Positions 16,533 to 24,982 of a DNA stretch of 64,000 nucleotides are shown piece by piece (position 1 is the stretch's first letter; each line of letters begins with the position of its first letter). The notes under the pieces were generated by a model that saw only the letters and a program-made list of their open reading frames with translations, had not been told where the DNA came from and did not search any database. The DNA comes from Paenibacillus sedimenti (GTDB lineage: Bacteria > Bacillota > Bacilli > Paenibacillales > NBRC-103111): NCBI RefSeq assembly GCF_014534655.1, contig NZ_JACVVD010000019.1:1-64000 (forward strand). Reading direction: 5' to 3'. The translations under genes were made by a program, and so were the position numbers.

Positions 16533-17053
16533 TCATGAATGCCACGGGAGCAATTTTTCTAACTGTATGGTTTCCGACAACGCAATAAGCAGCCCTTCCC
16601 CGATGAAAACCTTAGCCTCGTCAGCAGCCTCAGGAATTCCAGCCTGCTCTAATTTCATTTTCAATTGCTCATACACTTGGTCGAATCCTTCCCGTACCAC
16701 TTCCCTGATCGCCGTTTCGGGAATGGTGTAGGCCATCATAGTCACTAATATTTCGTTTCGATTCCTGTCAAGTAAATCATTAAACGCCCGACTCATTGCT
16801 TCTTTTAACTTGTCGGGTGGAGCCTTTACATTCATAAGGCCTGAAAGACCCGCCGAATGGCCTGCTCAAGCACCGCAAGATACAATTGTTCTTTATTACG
16901 GAAAAAGTGAAACACATACGGTTGAGTAACGCCGACCGCATTTGCAATACCTGCTGTTGTCGTTTTGTAATACCCTTTTTCTGCGAATAATTGAATGGCG
17001 GCCTGAATGATTTGCTGCTTTACATTCGATGTCGTTTCATCTTTAGATGGAAT
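16533..17053 (-). pseudogene. TetR-family regulator, split by a frameshift
   Basis: The N-terminal half holds a TetR helix-turn-helix (AAIQLFAEKGYYKTTTAGIA then VTQPYVFHFFRNKEQLYLAV). It stops at 16832, and the C-terminal ligand domain continues from 16835 in the next frame (DKLKEAMSRAFNDLL). One missing base in the AGGCCTTATG stretch explains it, although the TTATGAATG overlap would also allow coupled translation of two polypeptides. The 5' end has AAAGGAG but only an ATT codon at a sensible spacing. Confidence 0.7.
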
Positions 17054-17065
17054 AAGGAACGCTCC

Positions 17066-17085
17066 TTTATTTATTAATAAATAAA
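17066..17085. promoter_or_regulatory. Probable TetR operator, copy 2
   Basis: TTTATTTATTAATAAATAAA is a perfect 20 bp palindrome just upstream of the TetR gene, with a second copy at 16477-16494. Confidence 0.65.
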
Positions 17086-17181
17086 TATTAACTTTTGGTA
17101 GTTTTATTGCCAATAGCCCATTTGGGAGAAGCCGCCGTTTTTGTTGAATAATCATAATGGACGGCAAGCACCCTCTAAGCA

Positions 17182-17340
17182 CTATTCCCCATTTATGTAA
17201 GTGCCCTTATGCTTTTCCTCCTGTTTATTCACCACTCCTGGCATCCGGCTATATCTCGATCCGGGCAGGCTAACGCCGTAAACCGCCAAAAGCGCAACCA
17301 GCAGCACGGCCGAGCACAGGAACACAAAGTCATAACCGGA
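17182..17340 (-). pseudogene. C-terminal fragment of an MFS transporter
   Basis: The minus strand encodes [20 protein letters not shown], a final membrane helix, then a polar tail ending NGE-stop. It has the look of the twelfth helix and cytoplasmic tail of a major facilitator permease. The rest is absent; it breaks at 17337-17341, exactly where the recombinase fragment begins on the other strand. Confidence 0.55.
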
Positions 17341-17536
17341 CGCTTACGCAATAACAAACTTGTCACCTCATAAGCTACGACATTTCCTGTTGACCTGGCT
17401 TAAAAAGCAGGGCATCGATGACGCACTCATACAGCCTTATTCCGGCCACGAAAGCCGTAAGTCGTTAGAGGTCTATCCTCCCGTTACTTTAACGGACATC
17501 AAAAAAGAAGCTGCCCTCGCGGCAGCTCCTCACTAA
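17339..17536 (+). pseudogene. Tyrosine recombinase (phage integrase family), C-terminal fragment
   Basis: 65 codons encode the end of a tyrosine recombinase catalytic domain: HKLRH (the HxxR box), then GHES (the third conserved His) and the nucleophile Tyr in SLEVY. The two N-terminal thirds, including the first catalytic Arg, are missing, so it cannot be active. Codons from the catalytic Tyr onward coincide with the core CTATCCTCCCGTTACT of element R17, and the tail reads into the element's hairpin before stopping at 17536. The family of recombinase (XerCD-like, IntI-like or transposon) cannot be decided from this part. Confidence 0.75.
17469..17528. repeat. Array element R17
   Basis: Core GTCTATCCTCCCGTTACT (17471-17488) and hairpin GAGCTGCC/GGCAGCTC-type arms (17509-17527). 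No second core recognised before the stop at 17555. The core overlaps the 3' end of the recombinase remnant. Confidence 0.5.
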
Positions 17537-17554
17537 TCATTGGAATGTGCAATA

Positions 17555-18109
17555 TTATTTCCCATTCAAATGATAGATTAGTTGCACAACGCCAGTGGAG
17601 AACGTTCTTGTATTAACCATTATTAAATTCAACCTCTGTTTTATATTAATAAACAACGGTTTTCCTTCTCCCAAAATAACAGGATGAACAGATAATCTAA
17701 ATTCATCAACAAGCCCTAAATTGATAAAAGTTGTAATAAGACTTGCTCCACCATATAGCCAGATGTCTTTACCAGGCTTATTCTTTAATTTATTTACTTC
17801 TTCAAGAATATGATCATTTATTAATATTGCTTTATTATCAGTCCCTTTTTGTGTCCTCGAAAACACATATTTTTCTTTACTATGAACTAATCCCCAAATT
17901 TCTTTTTCAGTATCAGAATGTTCAATATCTGGAGTAAATTGTCCCCATAACTCATAGCTTTTTCTTCCATATAAAATAGTATCAATTTGATTTAAGAAAT
18001 TAATAAACCCCATCTCAGAGTCCATAATGCACCAATCAACTTCCCCATTTTTCCCTTCAATAAAACCATCTAAAGTAACTGCTAAATCTAAAATTATTCT
18101 TCGTTTCAT
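17555..18109 (-). CDS. Dihydrofolate reductase-like (RibD C-terminal domain) protein
   Basis: A 184-residue RibD-C/DHFR-fold protein like YwjB/YyaP: N-terminal strand LDLAVTLDGFI, the ILYGRKSYELW segment near residue 45, DIWLYGGASLI near residue 115, and HPVILGEGKPLF. Members are NADPH-dependent reductases of unknown substrate. The ATG at 18109 is preceded by AAGGAG at 8 bases. A classic single-gene unit between R17 and R18. Confidence 0.88.
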   Translation of the reverse strand: MKRRIILDLAVTLDGFIEGKNGEVDWCIMDSEMGFINFLNQIDTILYGRKSYELWGQFTPDIEHSDTEKEIWGLVHSKEKYVFSRTQKGTDNKAILINDHILEEVNKLKNKPGKDIWLYGGASLITTFINLGLVDEFRLSVHPVILGEGKPLFINIKQRLNLIMVNTRTFSTGVVQLIYHLNGK

Positions 18110-18194
18110 GATTTGTTACTCCTTTCGTTGATCTACCACCTATTATAGATCTTATATATGTCACCTTGTGTCATACTAATAACAGAAAGGGTAT

Positions 18195-18280
18195 CTTTTC
18201 AACTATGCTGCCCGTTAGCTGAGAGAAGGGCTACCACACGGCAGCCCTTCTGATGTTTAACTATAGTTCACCGTCAATTT
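18195..18280. repeat. Array element R18 (complete)
   Basis: Left core TTCAACTATGCTGCCCGTTA (18198-18217), hairpin AGAAGGGCT...AGCCCTTCT (18224-18251), right core TTAACTATAGTTCACCGTCA (18257-18276). It is 86 bp long. The right core contains the TCA stop complement (18274-18276) of the next gene. Confidence 0.8.
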
Positions 18281-18843
18281 CCTTCTTGTTCTTCTATCGC
18301 CTTTTTCCACTCTTGGTGTAATTTAGCCAAGGAAGATGAGATTCCGTCCCAATCATTAAATTTATTCGTAACATAAAATCCGTCTACTTTTGATATGGTA
18401 TTACTCAGTTTAGATATACGTTCTTTATCTTGGTCGGTTAATGGTCCAGGCTTGCTCAGAATATTTGCCACCTCACTCCACCACTGGGAATACCAACTAG
18501 AGATATCATTCATATTCGTTCTATCCTGAAATGAAACAAGAGAAGGAAAGTCATTCAATGTAGAGTTTGCATTGTTCAAACTTTCTTGTGCGTAAGCTAG
18601 CCAAACACGGAATGAATCCCTTGTCTTCAAGTCATCCCATTTGTTTTCATTATTAATGGTATCAATTGAACTTCGGGTCGTGTACAGAAAATAGGCTCCC
18701 CGTTGTACCGTTTGAGCAACATGGAACTTCTCTTGCTTATGCGCCGTACGCAACTCATAATTTTGCCATACTCCAAAGCCAACTCCTGAGATAGCAACGG
18801 CGATTATAAGTAATAAAATAAATTTGTTTTTATTTTTTGTCAC
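18274..18843 (-). CDS. Hypothetical membrane-anchored protein (189 aa)
   Basis: An N-terminal hydrophobic segment at residues 8-27 (KFILLLIIAVAISGVGFGVW) serves as signal anchor, followed by a helix-rich extracytoplasmic domain (LAKLHQEWKKAIEEQ at the end). Not recognised. Its stop codon falls inside the right core of R18, and R19 lies 100 bases upstream of its start. Confidence 0.6.
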   Translation of the reverse strand: MTKNKNKFILLLIIAVAISGVGFGVWQNYELRTAHKQEKFHVAQTVQRGAYFLYTTRSSIDTINNENKWDDLKTRDSFRVWLAYAQESLNNANSTLNDFPSLVSFQDRTNMNDISSWYSQWWSEVANILSKPGPLTDQDKERISKLSNTISKVDGFYVTNKFNDWDGISSSLAKLHQEWKKAIEEQEGN

Positions 18844-18950
18844 TTCAGCCCATCCTTTATGTTGTATCGTGATGTTTTACGTGTATATTAGACGAATTGC
18901 ATTTATAAAAGTTACTGATTTGATGCACGCCAGATTATGGAGATATTATC

Positions 18951-19040
18951 ATTATCCTTCCAGTTAGGTGAGAAAACGGCAGCCGATCATCTAGGTCGGC
19001 TGCCGTTCCTGGTGTTTATCGAACTCTTATAAGTGAAGAT
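18951..19040. repeat. Array element R19
   Basis: Weak left core ATCCTTCCAGTTAGGTGAG (18954-18972), strong GC hairpin AACGGCAGCCGA/TCGGCTGCCGTT (18975-19007) nearly identical to that of R13, and degenerate right core ATCGAACTCTTATAAGTG. Confidence 0.5.
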
Positions 19041-19156
19041 TTCCCTGATAATAGTGCTTTATGCTCTCGGACGCGCCGCCCAGAACCGACGTACATTTCC
19101 CTCTTCTTCCGCGCCGACTTCTGCAGCTTAAGACAGCGATTGGTTACCATTTTGCA

Positions 19157-19264
19157 TTAATACGCCCTTGGTTTCTCCAAACGTTCAGGATGTACGTCTA
19201 ACGACTTAAAAAACACGTCCTGCACCGCACCTTCCGCATCTGCCGCAGAGCCCGAGCCGTTGGG
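19157..19264 (-). pseudogene. ECF sigma factor fragment (region 2)
   Basis: The minus strand encodes ADAEGAVQDVFFKSLDVHPE and continues to KPRAY-stop. DAExAVQDVFLK is the polymerase-binding helix of sigma region 2. Both ends of the gene are gone, and the fragment breaks near 19264. Confidence 0.55.
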
Positions 19265-19427
19265 AAATCTATAAGTATCGAAAATCCGAATATAACGATG
19301 ATTTTATAACTGCATCCATATTTAGGAAACGGAAAAGGGTCTCCTGCTGCGATATTTCCCCTGCTAAAAGCATTATTGTTGAATAGTTATAGAAGTAAAC
19401 AGAAAAGTACCGGCAAGGAGGAGTCTT

Positions 19428-20240
19428 ATGCCTTACATGGAAGTTGCGAGGGGTGTCAAGCTCTATTACGAGGACTGGGGGGCAGGCCCGGTCGTTATAT
19501 TTGTTCATGGTTGGACGATGAGTCACAAGTTCTGGTCTTATCAAACCCTGAACCTGCCGCCCGGAATGCGCACAATCGCGTATGACCTGAGGGGGCACGG
19601 GATGTCGGATAAGCCTTTCAGCAGCTACTCCTATCAAGAGTATGCATATGACCTGCTACACTTGATATTGGGACTCAATCTGCGGAATGTAACATTGGTA
19701 GGTTGGTCGATGGGTGCGCCCATTTGCCTGGAATACCTGAGACTTTTCGGACCGGAGCGAATAGCCGGCTTTGTGTCGGTTGGCGGAGCAATTCCTAAAT
19801 ACGTCAAAAGTCCCGACTGGCCCTACGGTCTTCCACCTAATACCATTCAAACCTGGTTTGACGATTTGCACAGACGGCGGCCGGAATGGCAAGAGGAGCT
19901 TTTCAATCGTATTTTTGTGAACCCCATAGTCGGCAGTGCAACCAAACGCTGGATATGGACCATCGGCATGCAAGCATCGTTCCCAGCGGCGGTAGGCAGC
20001 CTGATCGCCTTACGGAACACGGATTTTCGGGCGTTCATTCCCTATATCCGTATCCCTTTCGCACTCTTTCAGGGGGCAAAGGATGATATTACCTTACCGG
20101 AGGCTACACAGTGGATCCATGCTCACAACCCCCGATCCAAGTTGATTATGTTTGAAGAGAGCGGCCACACTCCCTGTATCGAAGAAATTGATAAATTTAA
20201 TGCGGAGCTTACCAAATTCGTGTTCTCACTGACTACCTGA
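19428..20240 (+). CDS. Alpha/beta hydrolase (chloroperoxidase-like)
   Basis: A 270-residue alpha/beta hydrolase with HGWTMSHKFW oxyanion region, nucleophile elbow VGWSMGAP near residue 93, DDITLPEA acid loop and His in EESGHTPCIEE near 245. It resembles the 11282-12175 hydrolase in length and motifs but is not a duplicate. AAGGAGGAGTCTT precedes the ATG. It is on the + strand, with its own terminator after it, unlike the surrounding array genes. Confidence 0.88.
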   Translation: MPYMEVARGVKLYYEDWGAGPVVIFVHGWTMSHKFWSYQTLNLPPGMRTIAYDLRGHGMSDKPFSSYSYQEYAYDLLHLILGLNLRNVTLVGWSMGAPICLEYLRLFGPERIAGFVSVGGAIPKYVKSPDWPYGLPPNTIQTWFDDLHRRRPEWQEELFNRIFVNPIVGSATKRWIWTIGMQASFPAAVGSLIALRNTDFRAFIPYIRIPFALFQGAKDDITLPEATQWIHAHNPRSKLIMFEESGHTPCIEEIDKFNAELTKFVFSLTT

Positions 20241-20248
20241 ACCTCTTA

Positions 20249-20275
20249 AAAACCACCCTGCGGGTGGCTTTTTTC
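20249..20275 (+). terminator. Rho-independent terminator of the hydrolase gene
   Basis: AACCACCC and GGGTGGCT arms around TGC followed by TTTTTT. Confidence 0.8.
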
Positions 20276-20412
20276 GTGAATCGGTTATGCACATATGTTT
20301 GTGTCGTGGCTTCGAGGTAAGCTCTTCGAGCTCTTTTGATCTGGTTCCACTTGCTGAGCCCTCTTAAAAACCTACGCATGGTTCGCCAGCCGGATATCAT
20401 TCCAGAGAAATA

Positions 20413-20931
<519 letters not shown>

Positions 20932-20957
20932 TTAATGATGTCGCTCCTTTTATATAA

Positions 20958-21410
20958 TCAATAATTTCTCTCGTTTCCCTTTTTTACAAATTCCCAGTCT
21001 CTTTCTATATTTTTTCTTATTCTTTGAAGAAGATTGAAAATGGTTTCTTCTTCTCTTTCGGAAAACCCCTCTAATGCAACGCTGTTGGAATAATCATTTT
21101 CACTTTTTATAAAAGGATAAACATTTTTCCCTTTCTCTGTTGGAAAGAGTTTTTTAATTTTTTTGTTATGTGTATCGTCTTTCTTTTCAATAAATCCATT
21201 AATTTCAAGTTTTTTAATAGCACGAGCTGCTGTTGTTCTATCTACTTTTATCATCTCAGCTAACTTTTCTTGAATGATTCCTGGGTTTTCACATATTCGC
21301 ACAAGGTACAAATACTGCCCTTTTGTAAGGTCATATTCTTTAAATTCTATATTACTTATTGAATCTAATGCCCTTGCTATCATTCCAATTTCACGAAGGA
21401 TTTCCTTCAT
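20958..21410 (-). CDS. MarR-family transcriptional regulator
   Basis: 150 residues with a winged helix: IIQEKLAEMIKVDRTTAARA recognition region and the wing KKDDTHNKK, flanked by dimerisation helices. The ATG at 21410 is preceded by AAGGAG at 7 bases; the longer ORF upstream includes the operator and is not coding. It probably autoregulates through the perfect palindrome at 21481-21498 and co-controls the GNAT gene. Confidence 0.88.
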   Translation of the reverse strand: MKEILREIGMIARALDSISNIEFKEYDLTKGQYLYLVRICENPGIIQEKLAEMIKVDRTTAARAIKKLEINGFIEKKDDTHNKKIKKLFPTEKGKNVYPFIKSENDYSNSVALEGFSEREEETIFNLLQRIRKNIERDWEFVKKGNERNY

Positions 21411-21480
21411 AATTAACTCCTTAGTACATATTTTTGTTGCAAATTCAATAAAAACGGTATAAATTAAATTTACCTTAACT

Positions 21481-21498
21481 TTGTTGCATTTGCAACAA
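21481..21498. promoter_or_regulatory. Probable MarR operator
   Basis: TTGTTGCATTTGCAACAA, a perfect 18 bp palindrome 71 bases before the MarR start. A half site TTGTTGCAAATT recurs at 21432-21443, between the palindrome and the gene. Confidence 0.7.
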
Positions 21499-21569
21499 TA
21501 ATAATGGTCAAAATTTTCTTGGAGGCTTAAAAATGCAATAACAAAACACACCATTCGGAATCTTCCGTA

Positions 21570-21660
21570 GTGGCGTTTTCGTTAGCGGAGCAAGACACCT
21601 GACCCTTATCAGTCGCTGCCGTCCCTTGATGGTTAATTTGCTTCTGTTCTCCTTTAGCCA
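21570..21660. repeat. Array element R20
   Basis: Left core GGCGTTTTCGTTAGCGGAG (21573-21591) and right core TTCTGTTCTCCTTTAGCC (21643-21660). The stop codon of the 88-aa gene (21654-21656) is the TTA of this core. The inner hairpin is weak. Confidence 0.55.
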
Positions 21661-21920
21661 AGTATCGTACGGAAAAATTCAATTGATAATGCGATTAAGG
21701 TAAGCAAGCCTGCAATAAATATAATTAGCCACGTTGCATTCGTTGGAGTTAAAAATTCGAATAATATTTCAAAAATTACCCAAATTGTCAAATGTCTTTC
21801 TTTCTTCGCTTCTATAAAATCCTTATATAAATCACGAAGGGATAATCCTCCAAACAGTACCATACAAGCCGCAACAACTAAAATAATAAATACATTTCCT
21901 TGATGTATAATAATTCCCAT
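21654..21920 (-). CDS. Small membrane protein (88 aa)
   Basis: Two hydrophobic segments (residues 9-27 and 57-80) flank a charged loop containing DFIEAKKERH. Function unknown. The start is an ATG at 21920 with AAGGGTTGTTCGG upstream. Single-gene unit between R20 and R21. Confidence 0.6.
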   Translation of the reverse strand: MGIIIHQGNVFIILVVAACMVLFGGLSLRDLYKDFIEAKKERHLTIWVIFEILFEFLTPTNATWLIIFIAGLLTLIALSIEFFRTILG

Positions 21921-21958
21921 CCGAACAACCCTTTTATTATGTATGTTTCCTATTTTTT

Positions 21959-22045
21959 ATTACGTTATACTGCCGGTTCGTTGCGAAGGGATTGCTGCGC
22001 GGTGCCCTTTCGGTGTTCAACTATCGTTACCCGTTAACTTAATCA
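21959..22045. repeat. Array element R21 (complete)
   Basis: Left core TTACGTTATACTGCCGGTTC (21960-21979), hairpin GAAGGG...CCCTTTC with inner GCTGCGCGG (21984-22011), right core CAACTATCGTTACCCGTTAA (22018-22037). Confidence 0.65.
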
Positions 22046-22061
22046 CGATTCCTCATGCGAG

Positions 22062-22111
22062 TTATTAACTATCAGTCCTTCATTAGAGCTATCGTCTCCG
22101 TTAGCGGAATG
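22062..22111. repeat. Array element R22 (two adjacent cores)
   Basis: TAACTATCAGTCCTTCATTAG (22065-22085) is followed directly by GAGCTATCGTCTCCGTTAGC (22086-22105). There is no gene between it and R21, so this may be an empty or collapsed cassette. Confidence 0.55.
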
Positions 22112-22190
22112 AATAAAAACGGTTGCGACGGCAACCGTAATTGCGATTTTGTTTTCCCGTTCGAAAGGGGCTTTTCCTTATTGGAAAAAC

Positions 22191-23189
22191 CTATGCACCA
22201 TGCAAATCTTCCCGCGTGTTCACAATTCTGAAGCTATCCCCCGTGTCTTCCATTTCGTACAGCTTGCACCTCGATTCAGGCATTTTGAACGGCTGATGGA
22301 GGATTAACATCCAGGTTCCTTCGAATGTTCGGAACAGCATCCCGTGACCACTATCATCTTTCACTAAAGGGGGGAGTTGTTCCCATGGACCTTCCAGTTT
22401 GCCGGTTGTTGACCGCGCGATCGTCTGCACATAACTGCCCGACTGATAGCTCGACCAGAGCATGATCAGACGACCGCCAGAAGTTCGGTATAATTGACAT
22501 CCATCCGTTACGTGAACACGAATGTAGCCGTCGGGTAGTACATCTTCGTTTTTCCAAGGTGCTTCTGAAGCGTTAAACAGACGAATCGGATCTCCGACCG
22601 CTTCGGATAAATCATCCTTTAATCGAACGCCTTCGATCGTGCCGTCAATAGTCTGGATCCACTCATGACAAAAAATCATCCACGGGGACCCGTCTTCTTC
22701 CACATATAACGTCCCGTCTAGCGTCATCATCGTTTCCGGCAGAACATGCGCATCATCTTTCAACAACCGGAAAGGTCCTTCCGGCGACTCGCTAACGGCT
22801 ATGACGGTCCCCCTCCAATGCTTGGAATACCCGTTTATGGGCTCGCCATCCAGTAGCCTGTCCTTATTGTGCAAAGTAACGAACAGGTAGAAGCGCCCCT
22901 TATACTCGTGGACTTCAGGTGCCCAAGCTCCATGCTGCGGATGAGCCCATACCCCGTCAGGGACTGTGAATACAATATATGGCCCTTCCCACTCGGATAA
23001 ATTCGTGCTTTTGTAAGTAATGACACCGTAACGATCCATTCCGTGCAACCGAGGAGCCCCTCCGGTATACAAGTAGTAAACACCGGTACGGCTGTTGGCT
23101 AATACGAATGGGTCATGTGCTGGAATATCGGCCAGACGGTGCCCCTTATGCGGTTTTTTTACATCGAAGGCGGCATTATAAACAGGCAA
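22191..23189 (-). CDS. Glycoside hydrolase family 43-type protein
   Basis: A 332-residue five-bladed beta-propeller hydrolase: HDPFVLANSRTGVYYLYTG holds the general base Asp of blade 1, WAPEVHEYKGRFYLFVT is the blade 2 signature, and LDGTLYVEEDGSPWMIFCHE follows. GH43 enzymes act on arabino/xylo-oligosaccharides. There is no signal peptide, so it is likely intracellular and works on imported sugars. The TTG start at 23189 has GGGGTTGATTCC upstream, and earlier starts are not supported. Confidence 0.85.
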   Translation of the reverse strand: MPVYNAAFDVKKPHKGHRLADIPAHDPFVLANSRTGVYYLYTGGAPRLHGMDRYGVITYKSTNLSEWEGPYIVFTVPDGVWAHPQHGAWAPEVHEYKGRFYLFVTLHNKDRLLDGEPINGYSKHWRGTVIAVSESPEGPFRLLKDDAHVLPETMMTLDGTLYVEEDGSPWMIFCHEWIQTIDGTIEGVRLKDDLSEAVGDPIRLFNASEAPWKNEDVLPDGYIRVHVTDGCQLYRTSGGRLIMLWSSYQSGSYVQTIARSTTGKLEGPWEQLPPLVKDDSGHGMLFRTFEGTWMLILHQPFKMPESRCKLYEMEDTGDSFRIVNTREDLHGA

Positions 23190-23332
23190 CCGGAATCAAC
23201 CCCTAATTACTTTCTTAATCAATTCCTTTCGGATATTGTATTTAATGTATTCTCTCCGCGGCTTGATTTCCCTTCCATATTACGGACCTTGTAATAACTA
23301 AATGCCCGCCATTCCCATTATAAAATCAATAA

Positions 23333-23370
23333 CAAAGAAGAAAGAGGGAGCTTTCTCCTCTTTCTTCTTT
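23333..23370. terminator. Bidirectional stem-loop downstream of the YjcZ gene
   Basis: AAAGAAGAAAGAGG and CCTCTTTCTTCTTT arms around a short loop, 26 bases beyond the YjcZ stop. Long and A/T-flanked; probably a terminator. Confidence 0.55.
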
Positions 23371-23395
23371 ACAAATTTTTTGCTGTTTTACAACG

Positions 23396-23506
23396 TTACA
23401 ACGCGAAAGCCATAGAAACAATAACTAAAAGAATAAAAAGCACAAGAATTGCAGCAGAACTTGTATAGCCGCCTCCATAACCTACTCCTGCCCCAACTTC
23501 GCCCAT
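23396..23506 (-). CDS. YjcZ-family sporulation protein (36 aa)
   Basis: The peptide starts MGEVGAGVGYGGG and ends with a hydrophobic ILVLFILLVIVSMAF segment, exactly the plan of YjcZ/YrkD small spore coat-associated membrane peptides. AGGAGAG lies 9 bases before the ATG. Supports an endospore-forming host. Confidence 0.85.
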   Translation of the reverse strand: MGEVGAGVGYGGGYTSSAAILVLFILLVIVSMAFAL

Positions 23507-23673
23507 ATGCACACTCTCCTGTTTTGTTTTGTATTGGATTACTCTTAATTATATGTCTTTTTTTAATCCTTGATTGGACTTTCGCCTCTTCAATGGCTGA
23601 TGTGTAGAAAAGGACAGATCTGGCAAATTATAGCTTCATGAGCAAAAGAATTAATCGATGCTTGTCGTAAATT

Positions 23674-23707
23674 AAAATAGCTTACCGCTTTGCCGGCAAG
23701 CTATTTT
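23674..23707 (-). terminator. Terminator of the amino-acid binding protein gene
   Basis: ATTAAAATAGCTT and AAGCTATTTTAAT arms around CCG...CGG, immediately after the stop at 23712. Confidence 0.7.
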
Positions 23708-23711
23708 AATG

Positions 23712-24521
23712 TTAGGTTTCATGTTCTTTATCTTGTTCCAATTGATCTTTTAATTTATCTGGCATTATTTCAGGTTTTGCACCAAACCACTTCGTATACA
23801 AGGCTTCGTAGGTTCCATCCTTGGAGACGGCTTCAATTGCTTGATTTACCCTTCCAATGTACTTATTTCGTTTATTGGCAACGACGACGTAGCTTTCTTT
23901 ACTTAACAACTCACCAACTATTTTTACTTTACCTTCTGCCGTGTTTTGTGAAAAATCATTAACATTACGTTCGTCGAAAATAACAGCATCAACGTTTTTT
24001 TTCTTTAATTCGTCGTAAGCATCGGAGATATTAGGATAACTCCGGATTTTGACCCCTTGGATTTCACTTGCATAGTTGTACGCGGTCGTCCCGTTTTGGG
24101 TTGCCACAACTTTTTGAGCCAAATCTTCTTTACCCTTGATTACCACATTATCTGAAGAGGTGAGAATAACCAGGCCAGTTTGAAAATAAGGGTTGGAATA
24201 CTCAAGGTTATTCTTTCGTGCATTGGTGATAGTCATCCCTGAGATAGCCAGATCAACCTCTCCAGATTTTATGCTTTTACTCAATTCTCCATTTTCCATT
24301 GGAACCAACTCATATTTTATATTCGCTTTTTGAGCGATTGCCTGCCATAATTCCACTTCGAAGCCTTTGTTCTCGCCTCCCTCGGTAAACGTGAACGGAC
24401 GGAAATTATTCTCGATGCCGACTTTGATCGTTTTTTCCGTTGTACAACCTGAGGTAAGCAGGAATACCAACAGGCTTACAACCAAACCAAACCCCAGCTT
24501 CCTTCGAACTCTAATAATCAT
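23712..24521 (-). CDS. Amino-acid ABC transporter substrate-binding lipoprotein
   Basis: 269 residues, solute-binding family 3 (GlnH/FliY type). A signal peptide ends in the lipobox LLTSGC, followed by KVGIENNFRPFTF, FEVELWQAIA and DLAISGMTIT, all family landmarks. It binds polar amino acids outside the membrane. I placed the start at 24521, where AAGGAGG lies 9 bases upstream; the upstream open frame is a remnant of another gene. No permease or ATPase partner is adjacent. Confidence 0.9.
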   Translation of the reverse strand: MIIRVRRKLGFGLVVSLLVFLLTSGCTTEKTIKVGIENNFRPFTFTEGGENKGFEVELWQAIAQKANIKYELVPMENGELSKSIKSGEVDLAISGMTITNARKNNLEYSNPYFQTGLVILTSSDNVVIKGKEDLAQKVVATQNGTTAYNYASEIQGVKIRSYPNISDAYDELKKKNVDAVIFDERNVNDFSQNTAEGKVKIVGELLSKESYVVVANKRNKYIGRVNQAIEAVSKDGTYEALYTKWFGAKPEIMPDKLKDQLEQDKEHET

Positions 24522-24555
24522 TGCTTTTGCCCTCCTTCTCAGATAAACAAAGGTA

Positions 24556-24850
24556 TTATTTGCCACTAGCTGGAAGGTTATGCAAACTATATTTCCCCTT
24601 AACTTGATGATAAGAGAAAACCAAATGTAACACGATGTCCGCGGTTTCCGTAGCCGTATCTGTTCCCGCACCACCCATGGCATACATCCATTGTAATACA
24701 CATATTTCCCTTCTTGTTTCATTTTTATTGACTGGACTGCAATTTGTAGGCAAACTCCGCAGCGGGTACCATGGTCATCCCAAACAATTGAGCCATCTTC
24801 ATTAACTTCTTTAATAAAACAGTTTATATTGCTGGTATGCCCAGAACTTT
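24556..24850 (-). pseudogene. Coding remnant in two frames
   Basis: One frame reads SNINCFIKEVNEDGSIVWDD then GTRCGVCLQIA; another reads MYAMGGAGTDTATETADIVL and onward to ASGK-stop. Both are protein-like and adjacent, consistent with a single frameshifted gene of about 95 residues with two close Cys. Family not recognised. Confidence 0.35.
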
Positions 24851-24854
24851 CATA

Positions 24855-24902
24855 AAGGATATAAGCTCTTGTCTTGCGAAAAAGACAAGAACTTATATCC
24901 TT
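24855..24902. repeat. GTTCTTGTC palindrome (long form)
   Basis: AAGGATATAAGCTCTTGTCTT and its near-perfect complement face each other around TGCGAAA. The same arms recur at 38997-39036. Confidence 0.7.
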
Positions 24903-24982
24903 CGCTTTTAAAATCGGCCTCGTCCGGAATCGTTATTAGACCGCTGGCACCAAATTGGATGATCCTTATTAATATAATCCTG

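Larger units (their letters stand above)
24522..24982. other. Degenerate region upstream of the binding-protein gene
   Basis: Holds the two-frame coding remnant (24556-24850) and the GTTCTTGTC palindrome (24855-24902). No intact gene seen. Confidence 0.4.

Noticed and set aside
17339-17536. Intact integrase gene
   Set aside because: Only 65 codons remain, the first catalytic Arg region is absent and a stop codon precedes the fragment.
24522-24722. Long N-terminus of the amino-acid binding protein
   Set aside because: It precedes a complete lipoprotein signal peptide with its own strong ribosome binding site; the upstream frame belongs to a different remnant.
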